From NCBI GenBank assembly GCA_963800285.1, contig CAWDAL010000013.1:1-64000 (forward strand): a stretch of 64,000 nt of DNA, read 5' to 3'. Under the pieces are notes generated by a model that did not search any database, was not told where the DNA came from, and was given only the letters and a program-made list of their open reading frames with translations. Numbering within the stretch: the first letter of the stretch is position 1; every line of letters begins with the position of its first letter. Position numbers and translations under genes: made by a program. Origin of the DNA: DASUPK01 sp963800285 (GTDB taxonomy: Bacteria; Actinomycetota; Thermoleophilia; Solirubrobacterales; 70-9). Positions 26,365-34,309 of this stretch are shown here, piece by piece.

Positions 26365-27004
26365 AGGTGTGCGCGCCGTCTTCCTCGACGCCCTCGGCAC
26401 GCTCGTGGAGCTCGAGCCGCCCTGGATCTCGTTGCGGGACATGGTTCCCGCGGAGGTCAGCGACGAGCAGCTCGTCGGCGCCCTGCGGGCGGAGATGGCC
26501 TATTACAAGGAGCACGCGCACGAGGGGCGCGACGAGGCCACCCTCGCCGAGCTGCGCGAGCGTTGCGCCGCGCTCGTCTCCAGCAAGCTCGGCATGGACG
26601 TCGGAGTGGACGAGCTGGTGGCGGCGATTCGGTTCTCCGCCTACCCCGACGCCATTCCGGCACTGAACGGGCTTCGCGATCGGGGCCTGCGGCTGGTGGC
26701 GGTCTCGAACTGGGACTGCTCGCTGCCGCGGGTTCTCGACGGATGCGGCCTGGGTGAGCTGCTCGACGCGACCGTCACCTCCGCCGAGACCGGCTCGCGC
26801 AAGCCGGACCCCGTGATCTTCCAACGGGCGCTGGAACTCGCCGGCTGCGAGCCGGGGGAGGCGCTGCACGTCGGGGATACCGCCGAGGAGGACGTGACGG
26901 GGGCGCGTGCGGCCGGGATTCGCCCACTGCTGATCGACCGGGACGGACCCGACGGCGACATCGCCTCGCTCGAGGAGATCGATCAGCATCTCCGAGATGC
27001 CTGA
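26342..27004 (+). CDS. HAD-superfamily hydrolase
   Basis: About 220 residues with all HAD motifs: FLDALGTL (the nucleophile Asp is present, but the +2 Asp usually found as DxDGTL is Ala, as in dehalogenase-like HADs), AVSNWDCS (motif II), SRKPDPVIFQRAL (motif III Lys) and HVGDTAEEDVTGARAAG (motif IV). The substrate is unknown. Starts GTG 26342 and ATG 26348 lie within the REP-like palindrome, so MAMQDLNPG may be an accident of the insertion; GTG 26369 directly precedes the conserved RAVFLDALG strand. The stop overlaps the next gene by 8 nt. Confidence 0.85.
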   Translation: MAMQDLNPGVRAVFLDALGTLVELEPPWISLRDMVPAEVSDEQLVGALRAEMAYYKEHAHEGRDEATLAELRERCAALVSSKLGMDVGVDELVAAIRFSAYPDAIPALNGLRDRGLRLVAVSNWDCSLPRVLDGCGLGELLDATVTSAETGSRKPDPVIFQRALELAGCEPGEALHVGDTAEEDVTGARAAGIRPLLIDRDGPDGDIASLEEIDQHLRDA

Positions 27005-28199
27005 GCTCGAATACGCGGGGTTCTGGCGGCGGGCGCTCGCCTCGCTGCTCGACAACGCCGTCTGGATCGTCTTCTTCTTCTGGATCTACTCCTGGATCGT
27101 CAACGGCGCATTCCTGGCGAGCGACACGGCCGGCATCGTCGCAGTGATCGCCTTCTTCTCGCTCTGGTTCAACTACTTCGCCTTCTGCGAGTGGCGCTGG
27201 GGACAGACGATCGGCAAGAACGCGACGGGCCTCGAGGTCCGCTCGCTGGACCGCGCCGAGCGGCTCACCTACGGCCAGGCGAGCATCCGCAACCTCCTGC
27301 GGCTGGTCGACGTCTTCGTGATCGGGGAGGCCATGATCGCCTTCGGCGAGCGCAAGCAGCGGCTCGGGGACAGGGCGGCGAAGACGGTCGTGGTCCGCAG
27401 GGCCCCGAGGGTCGCCGCCGCCCCGATTCGCGGCGGCGCCGAGCAGGAGGTTCCGCCGGCGCCCACTCCGGTGCAGGAGCCGGAGGCAGCGGAGCCGACC
27501 CTGCCGGAGATCACCTGGGGCTTCGGCGACTCGATCTGGTGGCTGATTGGCGGGCTCCTGCTCGTGGTGATCGTCCCGCCCCTGCTCGTCCTGCCCTTCG
27601 ACCCGAACATCGGCGACCCGAACAAGGCGAGCGACGCGGCGATTCTCGCCACGCAGGCGCTCTTCGACGGCTTCCTGATCGCGGTGGCGATCGGGATTGC
27701 CTCGGGGTGGCGGTTCAGCCTGATGCAGACGCTCCGGCGCCTCGGCCTGAGGGGGTTCCAGCCCTCGGCCTTCGGCTGGATGTTCGCCGTGCTCGGCATC
27801 TACTACGCCGGGGCGATCGCCTTCTCGGCGATCGTCATCCAGCCGAAGCAGGAGGACATCGGCAAGGAGCTCGGCGTCTGCGACCCGGGCGTGGGGATCG
27901 CGATCTTCGCCGTGCTCGCGATCGTCGTGCTGGCCCCGGTCGCGGAGGAGATCTTCTTCCGCGGCTTCTTCTTCGCCGGCCTGCGACAGCGCTGGTCGCT
28001 GTGGCCCTCGGCGCTGCTCTCCGGCGCGATCTTCGGGCTAGTGCACGCCCCCACCGGCCCGACTGCCGCGATCCCGCTCGCCGGGCTGGGGGTGGGCCTG
28101 GCCTGGCTGTACAACAAGACGGGATCGATCTACCCGAGCATGCTCGCCCACTTCCTGAACAACGCGCTCGCGATCGGCGTGGTGATCGGCAGTTGCTGA
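26997..28199 (+). CDS. RDD-family / CPBP intramembrane metalloprotease fusion
   Basis: 400 residues. The N-terminal ~130 residues are an RDD domain (YAGFWRRALASLLDNAVWI, GKNATGLEV, SIRNLLRLVDVF, KQRLGDRAAKTVVV). After an Ala/Pro/Glu linker come about eight helices with the CPBP (Abi) protease motifs: APVAEEIFFRGFFFAGLRQR (EExxxR), FGLVHAPTG (FxxxH) and HFLNNALA (HxxxN). CPBP enzymes resemble the CaaX protease Rce1 and cleave within the membrane; in bacteria they often process or give immunity to peptides. Direct overlap with an ABC exporter downstream supports a linked role. The RDD-CPBP join is unusual. Confidence 0.88.
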   Translation: MPELEYAGFWRRALASLLDNAVWIVFFFWIYSWIVNGAFLASDTAGIVAVIAFFSLWFNYFAFCEWRWGQTIGKNATGLEVRSLDRAERLTYGQASIRNLLRLVDVFVIGEAMIAFGERKQRLGDRAAKTVVVRRAPRVAAAPIRGGAEQEVPPAPTPVQEPEAAEPTLPEITWGFGDSIWWLIGGLLLVVIVPPLLVLPFDPNIGDPNKASDAAILATQALFDGFLIAVAIGIASGWRFSLMQTLRRLGLRGFQPSAFGWMFAVLGIYYAGAIAFSAIVIQPKQEDIGKELGVCDPGVGIAIFAVLAIVVLAPVAEEIFFRGFFFAGLRQRWSLWPSALLSGAIFGLVHAPTGPTAAIPLAGLGVGLAWLYNKTGSIYPSMLAHFLNNALAIGVVIGSC

Positions 28200-29134
28200 G
28201 CGAGGGGCTGCCACCCGCAGTCAGCGCCCACGGACTGACCAAGTCCTACGGCGACCGCACGGCCGTCTCCGGCATCGACTTCGAGGTCGAGCCGGGAATC
28301 TGCTTCGGGTTCCTCGGGCCCAATGGGGCCGGCAAGACGACGACGATGAAGACGATCTACGGGCTGGCGACGGTCGACGACGGCGAGCTGCGAGTCCTCG
28401 GGCTCGACGCGAACCGCGACCGCAGGCAGATCAAGAGCCGTATCGGAGTGGTCCCGCAGGAGACCAACCTCGACGGGGACCTGACCGTCAGGGAGAACCT
28501 CCTTCAGCAGGCCCGCTACTTCGGGATCGACTCCCAGAAGGCGAGCGAGCGGGCGAACGAGCTGCTCGCCTTCTCGCTGCTCATCGACCGGGCCGAGGAG
28601 AGGATCCACAGCCTCTCCGGGGGGATGAAGCGGCGCCTGTTGATCTCTCGGGCGCTGATGGGCGACCCGGAGCTGGTCGTCCTCGACGAGCCGACCACAG
28701 GGCTCGATCCGCAGGCGCGGCTGGCGGTCTGGAACGCGCTCGACCGGCTGCGGCGCCGCGGCGTCACCCTGCTGCTGACCACGCACTACATGGAGGAGGC
28801 GGAACGGCTCTGTGACCGCCTGGTGATCATGGACGAGGGCCGGATCGTGACCGACGGCAGGCCGCCGGACCTGGTCCGCGACCACGTCGGGCGCGAGGTG
28901 CTCGAGCTGCGCCTGGAGGAGGGCTGCGACCCCGATCGTCTCGTTGGCTCGTTGGACGGCCGGATCCAGGGTCATGACCGCAACGAGCAGACCCTGATGC
29001 TCTACGCCGACAATGCCGAGAAGGTGCTGGAGGAGCTCGACGAGGACGCCTTCCCGACCGAGTCGGCGCTGGTCCGCCGAGCCACGCTCGAGGACGTCTT
29101 CCTGCGCCTGACCGGAAGGAGCCTGCGGGAATAG
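28193..29134 (+). CDS. ABC transporter ATP-binding protein (NodI/DrrA type)
   Basis: About 313 residues: Walker A GPNGAGKTT, Q-loop VPQETNLDG, signature LSGGMKRRLLISRAL, Walker B LVVLDEPTTGLD and the switch His in LLTTHYMEEAERL. A C-terminal domain of about 80 residues follows, typical for drug, antibiotic or Nod-factor exporters. The likely start is TTG 28193, overlapping the preceding stop by 7 nt; no ATG or GTG lies in a suitable place. It should pair with the permease 2 bp downstream. Confidence 0.92.
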   Translation: MLSEGLPPAVSAHGLTKSYGDRTAVSGIDFEVEPGICFGFLGPNGAGKTTTMKTIYGLATVDDGELRVLGLDANRDRRQIKSRIGVVPQETNLDGDLTVRENLLQQARYFGIDSQKASERANELLAFSLLIDRAEERIHSLSGGMKRRLLISRALMGDPELVVLDEPTTGLDPQARLAVWNALDRLRRRGVTLLLTTHYMEEAERLCDRLVIMDEGRIVTDGRPPDLVRDHVGREVLELRLEEGCDPDRLVGSLDGRIQGHDRNEQTLMLYADNAEKVLEELDEDAFPTESALVRRATLEDVFLRLTGRSLRE

Positions 29135-29136
29135 CC

Positions 29137-29961
29137 ATGGCGATGCTCGAGGAACCCGGATTCGCCGGGATCGGCCCGCGCATCGCGCTGCGCGAGATGG
29201 TCCCCGTACCGCGCCTCGCGGGCGCCGTCTGGCTGCGGAACGCGCGGGTCTTCTCGAAGCTCTGGCGGGGCGCCCTGCTGCCGACCTTCCTCGACCCGTT
29301 CCTCTATCTGCTCGCGATGGGCTTCGGGCTCGGCACCTACGTCGCCCACATCAACGGCATTCCCTACAAGGAGTTCATCGCGCCGGGCCTGATCGCCTCG
29401 GCGGCGATGTGGTCCTCGGCATTCGAGACCACCTACAACGTCTACTTCCGGATGAACGAGCTCCGGCTCTACGACAACATCCTGTCGACGCCGGTCGAGG
29501 TCCAGGACGTCGTCGCCGGCGATCTGGCGTGGAGCGCCAGCAGGGCCACGGTCTACGGCTGCGTGGTGCTCGCGGTCATCTCGGGCTTCGGGCTGGTCTC
29601 CTCCTGGTGGGCTCTGGCGATCCCGCCCTTCGTCTTCCTCGGGGGACTCTGCTTCTCCGTGATCGGCTACACGTTCACCACGCTGATCCCCAAGATCGAC
29701 CTCTACTCCTACTTCTTCACCCTCGGGATCACGCCGATGTTCCTGTTCTCGGGGCTCTTCTTCCCGTTCAGCAAGCTGCCGGACTGGGTCCACGTGGTGG
29801 CCTGGTTCATGCCGCTCTACCACCTGGTCCAGATCACGCGCGGGCTCGCGACCGGTCCGGAGCTCTGGTCGATCGCCGGCAACGCGGCCTGGCTCGCCGT
29901 CCTCACCGCGCTGCTCTTCACGATCCCGGTCCGGGCGCTGCGGAAGAAGCTCGTCGCCTAG
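29137..29961 (+). CDS. ABC-2 type transporter permease (NodJ type)
   Basis: 274 residues with six predicted helices. Family markers are LPTFLDPFLYLLAMGFGLGTYV near the first helices, EFIAPGLIASAAMWSSAFETTYN, and the late motif SGLFFPFSKLPDWVHVVAWFMPLYHLV. It forms the membrane channel for the preceding ATPase; a homodimer with two ATPases is usual. The cargo cannot be told. The polar N-terminal extension is about 45 residues long. Confidence 0.9.
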   Translation: MAMLEEPGFAGIGPRIALREMVPVPRLAGAVWLRNARVFSKLWRGALLPTFLDPFLYLLAMGFGLGTYVAHINGIPYKEFIAPGLIASAAMWSSAFETTYNVYFRMNELRLYDNILSTPVEVQDVVAGDLAWSASRATVYGCVVLAVISGFGLVSSWWALAIPPFVFLGGLCFSVIGYTFTTLIPKIDLYSYFFTLGITPMFLFSGLFFPFSKLPDWVHVVAWFMPLYHLVQITRGLATGPELWSIAGNAAWLAVLTALLFTIPVRALRKKLVA

Positions 29962-30008
29962 CTATTGGTGGGCTTCACCACAGATCGCTGCTGGATACTG
30001 TGCGGGCG

Positions 30009-30449
30009 ATGTCGGAGGAGAACGTCGAGGTGGTTCGGGGCTTCTATCGGGCTTTCGACAGGTGGCTTGCCTCCCTTAGGTCGGATCCAGCAGAGGCGAT
30101 CGAGCAGTCGGCTGAACTGGAGGAGATGTTCGATCACCTTGACCCTGACGCCGAATGGGATTGGCCCTTGAGCACGGACACCTTCAGGGGCCGCGAGCAG
30201 CTTCTGCAGGCGGTGGCGGATTGGTTCGAGACCGTGAGCGCCTGGAGAGTGGAGATCGAGGAGTTGACCGACTGCGGCGGGGACCGGGTCCTGATGGACG
30301 GGCGCGTCGTGGCCCGCGGCAAGGGCAGCGGCACTCCCGTCGTTCAGCACATTTTCTCGGTGATCACCATCCGCAACGGCAAGATCGCCCGATTCGAGGA
30401 CCACACGGAGAAAGCCAGCGCCCTCGAGGCCGTGGGGCTCCCGCGGTAG
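30009..30449 (+). CDS. SnoaL-like (NTF2-fold) protein
   Basis: 146 residues starting MSEENVEVVRGFYRAFDRW, with HLDPDAEWDWPLSTDTFRGRE, GTPVVQHIFSVITIRNGKIARFEDH and a C-terminal EKASALEAVGLPR. This is the NTF2/SnoaL cone fold; no ligand can be assigned. It is a relative of the frameshifted gene at 16122 and shares its MSxENVEVV start. Short intergenic gaps on both sides suggest its own transcript. Confidence 0.85.
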   Translation: MSEENVEVVRGFYRAFDRWLASLRSDPAEAIEQSAELEEMFDHLDPDAEWDWPLSTDTFRGREQLLQAVADWFETVSAWRVEIEELTDCGGDRVLMDGRVVARGKGSGTPVVQHIFSVITIRNGKIARFEDHTEKASALEAVGLPR

Positions 30450-30589
30450 GCGCCGACGAGAAACCGCTGCCTGGGACTAGAGGCACCGCTCGAGGGGGAG
30501 GGCGGTCAGAGAGCCGGCGCCCTGCGCATCGCCCGAAAGTGGAGGCCGAGAAGGCCGGAATCTTCGCCATTTTCCTTGCCCGCGCAAAT

Positions 30590-30608
30590 GCATCCGGCCG
30601 CCGGATGC
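30590..30608 (+). promoter_or_regulatory. Perfect 8-bp hairpin 6 nt upstream of the L,D-transpeptidase start
   Basis: GCATCCGG (30590-30597), CCG loop, CCGGATGC (30601-30608), then ATG at 30615. The stem covers the place where a ribosome-binding site would lie, and no Shine-Dalgarno is otherwise obvious. It could restrict translation initiation or be a protein-binding operator. Role inferred. Confidence 0.4.
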
Positions 30609-30614
30609 TGCACA

Positions 30615-31538
30615 ATGCCGCGCGTGATTCGGGGAGGGAAGGCCTTCGTTCTGCTGCCGGCTCTCGCGGCTGCCGCTCTGCTGCTCCCAGTTGCCTCGGC
30701 GACTGCGGCTAGCGGTCCCCCGACCCTCCAGCTGAATGGCCCCAAGCGGCCCGGCCTGCTCGCGAAGGTCACGGCCGCCGGCAACCTCCCCGGCGCGACC
30801 GGCGGCGCGAACGTCACCGTCGAGGTCCAGGCCAGCGGCAACACCGTCGAGAAGAAGCAGCTCGCGGTCGGCGCTGACGGGAAGTTCTCCTTCCGCTTCG
30901 TCGTCGACTCCTGCTGCAACTACGAGGTGACCGCGACCAGCGGCGGCCAGAGCTCCCAGCCGCAGCGCTTCACCGTCCGCGTGCCGAAGCACCTCCGCAA
31001 GGGCGCGATCGCCCACCTCTACAACCAGTCGCTGGTCGACGAGGGCTACTACACCGGCGGCCACGTCAGCGGCAAGTTCAACCACGGCTCGCAGCTCGCG
31101 ACCCTGGCGTTCCGCAAGGTCAACAACATGGCCCGGAACTACCAGTACAAGCCGGTCATCTTCCGGAAGCTGCTGCAGGGGAGGGGCGGCTTCCGGCCTC
31201 GCTATCACTCCGGCCACCACGTCGAGGTCGACATCTCGCGGCAGGTGATGGCCCTGGTCAACGGCGACGACGTGGTGGCGACCTTCCACGTCTCCACCGG
31301 CAAGCCCTCCACCCCGACGGTGCGAGGCACCTACCACTTCTATCGCAAGGACCCGGGCTACAACTCGGAGGGGATGTACTACTCCGTCTACTTCATCCGG
31401 GGCTACGCGACTCACGGCTACAACCCCGTGCCGATGCACGAGGCGGCGAGCCACGGCTGCGTCAGGAATCCGATCCCGTTCTCGCACTACATCTACAACT
31501 GGATCAACCTCGGCGACGCCATTCACGTCTATCTGTAG
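30615..31538 (+). CDS. L,D-transpeptidase (YkuD domain), exported
   Basis: About 307 residues from ATG 30615: a signal peptide (GGKAFVLLPALAAAALLLPVASATA), an Ig-like beta domain (~30-125) and a C-terminal catalytic domain. VEVDISRQVMALVNGDDVVATFHVSTG begins the YkuD fold; ATHGYN and HEAASHGCVRNP hold the conserved His and catalytic Cys. Such enzymes form 3-3 crosslinks in peptidoglycan or attach proteins to it. It may complement the class A penicillin-binding protein at 23292. Confidence 0.92.
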   Translation: MPRVIRGGKAFVLLPALAAAALLLPVASATAASGPPTLQLNGPKRPGLLAKVTAAGNLPGATGGANVTVEVQASGNTVEKKQLAVGADGKFSFRFVVDSCCNYEVTATSGGQSSQPQRFTVRVPKHLRKGAIAHLYNQSLVDEGYYTGGHVSGKFNHGSQLATLAFRKVNNMARNYQYKPVIFRKLLQGRGGFRPRYHSGHHVEVDISRQVMALVNGDDVVATFHVSTGKPSTPTVRGTYHFYRKDPGYNSEGMYYSVYFIRGYATHGYNPVPMHEAASHGCVRNPIPFSHYIYNWINLGDAIHVYL

Positions 31539-31572
31539 GCGGGGCTCCTAGGCCTCTGCATATTCTGACCCC

Positions 31573-32511
31573 ATGAGGGTCCTCGTCGCAGGGGCGACCG
31601 GCGTGATCGGCCGGCCGCTCGTCAAGAAGCTCCATGAGCAGGGACACGAGGTGGTCGGCACCACCCGATCCGAGGGGAAGGCCCAGGCGGTCCGCGAGCT
31701 CGGGGGCGAGCCGGTCGTGGTCGACGCTCGCGACACCGACGCCCTGCGGCGCGCCGTCGTCGAGGCGAGGCCCGACGTGGTGATCAACCAGCTCACCGCG
31801 CTGCCGCAGAGGCTCGACTACAAGCGGGCCGATCAGACCTTCGGAGCCACCACGGAGCTGCGGGGAAAGGTGGGACCAGTGCTGGCCGGGATCGCGGCGG
31901 AGGCCGGCGCGCGGCGGCTGATCGCGCAGAGCGTCTGCTTCTTCTACAGGTCGAGCGGCAAGCAGGCGCACACCGAGGACGATCCGCTGATCGAGCTGCC
32001 TCCGGATCAGCCGGCCGCGCAGGGGGTGATCGCGCTTGAGGCCCTCGAGGGCTCGACCGTCGAGACGCCCGGGCTCGAGGGCGTGGTCCTCCGCTACGGG
32101 TTCTTCTACGGCCCCGGCTCCGCCTACGCGAGCGACGGCGCCTGGGCCGAGGATGTCCGCCGCCGCCGGTTCCCGATCGTCGGCAAGGGCACCGGGATCT
32201 TCTCCTATATCCACGTGGACGATGCCGTCTCGGCCACGATCGCCGCCCTGGAGCGCGGCTCCGGCATCTACAACGTCTGCGACGACGACCCGGCCCCGAT
32301 GTCCGAGTGGCTGCCCGTCTACGCCGAGGCACTGGGCGCCAAGCGGCCTCGGCGGGTCCCGGTCTGGCTGGCGAGCTGGATCGCCGGCAAGCAGGCGGCC
32401 GCGATGTCGACCCGCCTCGAGGGCGCGTCGAACGCGAAGGCGAAGCAGGAGCTCGGCTGGCAGCCGAAGTACCCGAGCTTCCGCGAGGGCTTCCGCGAGG
32501 CGCTCGGCTAG
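31573..32511 (+). CDS. NAD-dependent epimerase/dehydratase (extended-SDR)
   Basis: 312 residues. The Rossmann start MRVLVAGATGVIGRPLVKKL matches the GxxGxxG dinucleotide site; VLRYGFFYGPGS and FSYIHVDDAVSATIAAL match the C-terminal part of atypical SDR epimerases, and NAKAKQELGWQPKYPSFREG ends it. The catalytic YxxxK is not obvious (FFYRSSGKQ is nearest), so activity is uncertain. The stop overlaps the next convergent gene by 4 bp. Confidence 0.85.
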   Translation: MRVLVAGATGVIGRPLVKKLHEQGHEVVGTTRSEGKAQAVRELGGEPVVVDARDTDALRRAVVEARPDVVINQLTALPQRLDYKRADQTFGATTELRGKVGPVLAGIAAEAGARRLIAQSVCFFYRSSGKQAHTEDDPLIELPPDQPAAQGVIALEALEGSTVETPGLEGVVLRYGFFYGPGSAYASDGAWAEDVRRRRFPIVGKGTGIFSYIHVDDAVSATIAALERGSGIYNVCDDDPAPMSEWLPVYAEALGAKRPRRVPVWLASWIAGKQAAAMSTRLEGASNAKAKQELGWQPKYPSFREGFREALG

Positions 32512-33038
32512 GCCTCGGTTCTCGCCACCACCGCCGTCCCGATGCCCAGGATCGCCGCGAGCAGCCCGCCGCCGGCGAGCACGAAGAGGACGTAGCCGTA
32601 GTCCCTGCTTCCCTCGTGCCCGAAGCTGATCACGGGCCCAACGGCCCCCGGCGCGGGGGTTGGGGAGACCGCCTCGTAGTCGCCTGCTTCGGGGACCCGC
32701 AGCTTCGCGATCGGCTTTCGCACGTAGTCGCCGTCACCGAACTGATCGAAGACGTAAGGGGTTGACCCGAGCAGCAACTGGCCGCTGGTGGTTCTCACGC
32801 GGAGCTGCAGCTTCGGCGGAACCGAGAGCTGCGCATCGCCGGAGGCCGAGCCGCGTTCCCCGTAGAAGATGATCACCTCGCCGGCCGGGAGGTTGACCGA
32901 CTCACGGCCCGGCACCGAGACCTGTCCGTAGGCGTCCGCGTCGCGGCTACCGCCCGCCAGCTCCGCCACGAAGAGGACGATCGCGACGACCACTGTGATC
33001 AACCCGACGCCGACCGCGAGCCTGTAGCCGGTCCGCAT
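32508..33038 (-). CDS. Membrane-anchored beta-domain protein, paralogue A
   Basis: 176 residues, no family recognised. One N-terminal helix (~8-28), an extracytoplasmic beta-rich domain starting DAYGQVSVPGRESVNLPAGE and a C-terminal helix (~145-170). The central domain shares its pattern with the protein at 33807 (DDYGVFMVPGESTVTVPVGK): Tyr-Gly, VPG, a Pro-Xaa-Gly turn and a late PPKLQLRV or GQLQVTV strand. The two flank pyrE. Cell-surface location is inferred. Confidence 0.75.
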   Translation of the reverse strand: MRTGYRLAVGVGLITVVVAIVLFVAELAGGSRDADAYGQVSVPGRESVNLPAGEVIIFYGERGSASGDAQLSVPPKLQLRVRTTSGQLLLGSTPYVFDQFGDGDYVRKPIAKLRVPEAGDYEAVSPTPAPGAVGPVISFGHEGSRDYGYVLFVLAGGGLLAAILGIGTAVVARTEA

Positions 33039-33060
33039 CGCCGCATCCTAGGATGCCCCG

Positions 33061-33633
33061 ATGCCGACGGATCACGACGGAGCCCGCTCGACCCTGCTGG
33101 CGGAGCTGCGCGAGCACGCGCTCGTCATCGGCGAGGTCACCCTCTCCAGCGGCCAGAAGGCCCAGTACTACGTCGACGCCAAGCGGGCCCTGCTGCGACC
33201 TCCGGCCTTTCGCGCCGCCGGCGAGCTGATCGCAGCCGAGGCGACCGAGCGTGGCGCGACGGCGGTGGGTGGCATGACCATGGGCGCCGACCCCCTCGCC
33301 AGCGCGGCGATCGGGGCGGAGGGCGGCGATGGGCTGATCGCCTTCTTCGTCCGCAAGGAGAAGAAGGAGCACGGGCTGCAGCGCTGGATCGAGGGCCCGG
33401 TGCTTGAGCCGGGCACCGCCTGCCTGGTGGTCGAGGACGTGGTGACCACCGGAGGCTCGACGGTGCGCGCGATCGAGCGCATCCTCGAGGAGGGGCACGA
33501 GATCGCCGGGGTCGTCTCGGTGGTGGACCGGCTCGCCGGCGGGGGTGAGGCGATCGAGGAGGCGAGCGGAGGCGCGCCCTATCGCGCGCTGGTCACGATC
33601 GACGAGCTCTACCCGGACAGGCCGGACCGCTAG
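33061..33633 (+). CDS. pyrE: Orotate phosphoribosyltransferase
   Basis: 190 residues. It transfers the phosphoribosyl group from PRPP to orotate in pyrimidine synthesis. The PRPP-binding loop is CLVVEDVVTTGGSTVRAIE. GEVTLSSGQKAQYYVDAKRALL is the N-terminal orotate region, and FVRKEKKEHG is the flexible catalytic loop with its Lys residues. ATG 33061 is 22 bp from the divergent membrane protein. The stop codon lies inside a terminator-like stem. Confidence 0.94.
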   Translation: MPTDHDGARSTLLAELREHALVIGEVTLSSGQKAQYYVDAKRALLRPPAFRAAGELIAAEATERGATAVGGMTMGADPLASAAIGAEGGDGLIAFFVRKEKKEHGLQRWIEGPVLEPGTACLVVEDVVTTGGSTVRAIERILEEGHEIAGVVSVVDRLAGGGEAIEEASGGAPYRALVTIDELYPDRPDR

Positions 33634-33667
33634 AGGCGGCACCCGGGAGTCGAGGTCCCGCCTCTAG
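33630..33667. terminator. Terminator-like hairpin at the pyrE stop
   Basis: CTAGAGGCGG (33630-33639) and CCGCCTCTAG (33658-33667) form a perfect 10-bp stem with an 18-nt loop. The pyrE stop codon TAG (33631-33633) is within the left arm. It lies between convergent genes and lacks a U-run. Confidence 0.6.
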
Positions 33668-33689
33668 GTCTTGAAAGGGAACGCCTCGT

Positions 33690-33756
33690 GGTTTCGGACT
33701 ATTCGATTCATGGGGCGAATCGTCTATTCACCCAGGGAATCTTCTATTCCGAAACC
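33690..33756. repeat. Nested inverted repeat of unknown role
   Basis: GGTTTCGGA (33690-33698) pairs perfectly with TCCGAAACC (33748-33756). Inside are a second inverted pair around the CGATTC/GAATCG motifs and several TCTATTC repeats. The stretch is visibly more AT-rich than the surroundings. It could be part of a transcription end signal, a small mobile repeat or a structured RNA; no family is recognised. Confidence 0.5.
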
Positions 33757-33806
33757 GCAAGGCCCGTCTGCGGAAGTGGGTAAGACGCTCCGCGGGTCAC
33801 CGCGGG

Positions 33807-34247
33807 CTACTTGCCGATCAGGATCTTCGGCTCGACGCCGCCCTCGATGGCGGGCTCGGCCTTCACGGTGTAGCTGCCCGGCTCGGTGACCTGGACGGTG
33901 CCCACAAGCGCGCGGCTCCAGCCACTGCCCGTATCGAGCGACTCGCCCATACCCCGGAAGCCGGGGCCCTTGATCTCCATCTGCTCGCCGGTCGAGTCAT
34001 TGATCACCGTGACCTGCAGCTGACCGGGCACACCGAAGTAGATGGTGTCCTCGTCGCTCTTGGCCTTGTACTCCTCCTGGTAGGAGACCTTGAGCTTGCC
34101 CACCGGGACGGTCACGGTGCTCTCGCCCGGCACCATGAACACGCCGTAGTCGTCGCGGCTCGCTCGCGACCTGAAGACACGGAGGATCACGTAGGCGTCG
34201 ATCGCCAGGAAGGCGATCACGCCGATTGCGATCAGGGCGATGACCAT
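33807..34247 (-). CDS. Membrane-anchored beta-domain protein, paralogue B
   Basis: 146 residues from ATG 34247: one N-terminal helix (VIALIAIGVIAFLAIDAYVIL), then a beta-rich domain (DDYGVFMVPGESTVTVPVGK, GQLQVTVINDSTGEQ, TVQVTEPGSYTVKAEP). Its plan matches paralogue A at 32508 but lacks the C-terminal helix. No named family is recognised. The longer upstream in-frame start overlaps the next divergent gene and adds a hydrophilic stretch before the helix, so it is rejected. Confidence 0.75.
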   Translation of the reverse strand: MVIALIAIGVIAFLAIDAYVILRVFRSRASRDDYGVFMVPGESTVTVPVGKLKVSYQEEYKAKSDEDTIYFGVPGQLQVTVINDSTGEQMEIKGPGFRGMGESLDTGSGWSRALVGTVQVTEPGSYTVKAEPAIEGGVEPKILIGK

Positions 34248-34309
34248 CGGGGCAGCATATGGACGGGAGCGCACGGAGTCATCACGAATTGCGAGGATGC
34301 CCCGCTCAG

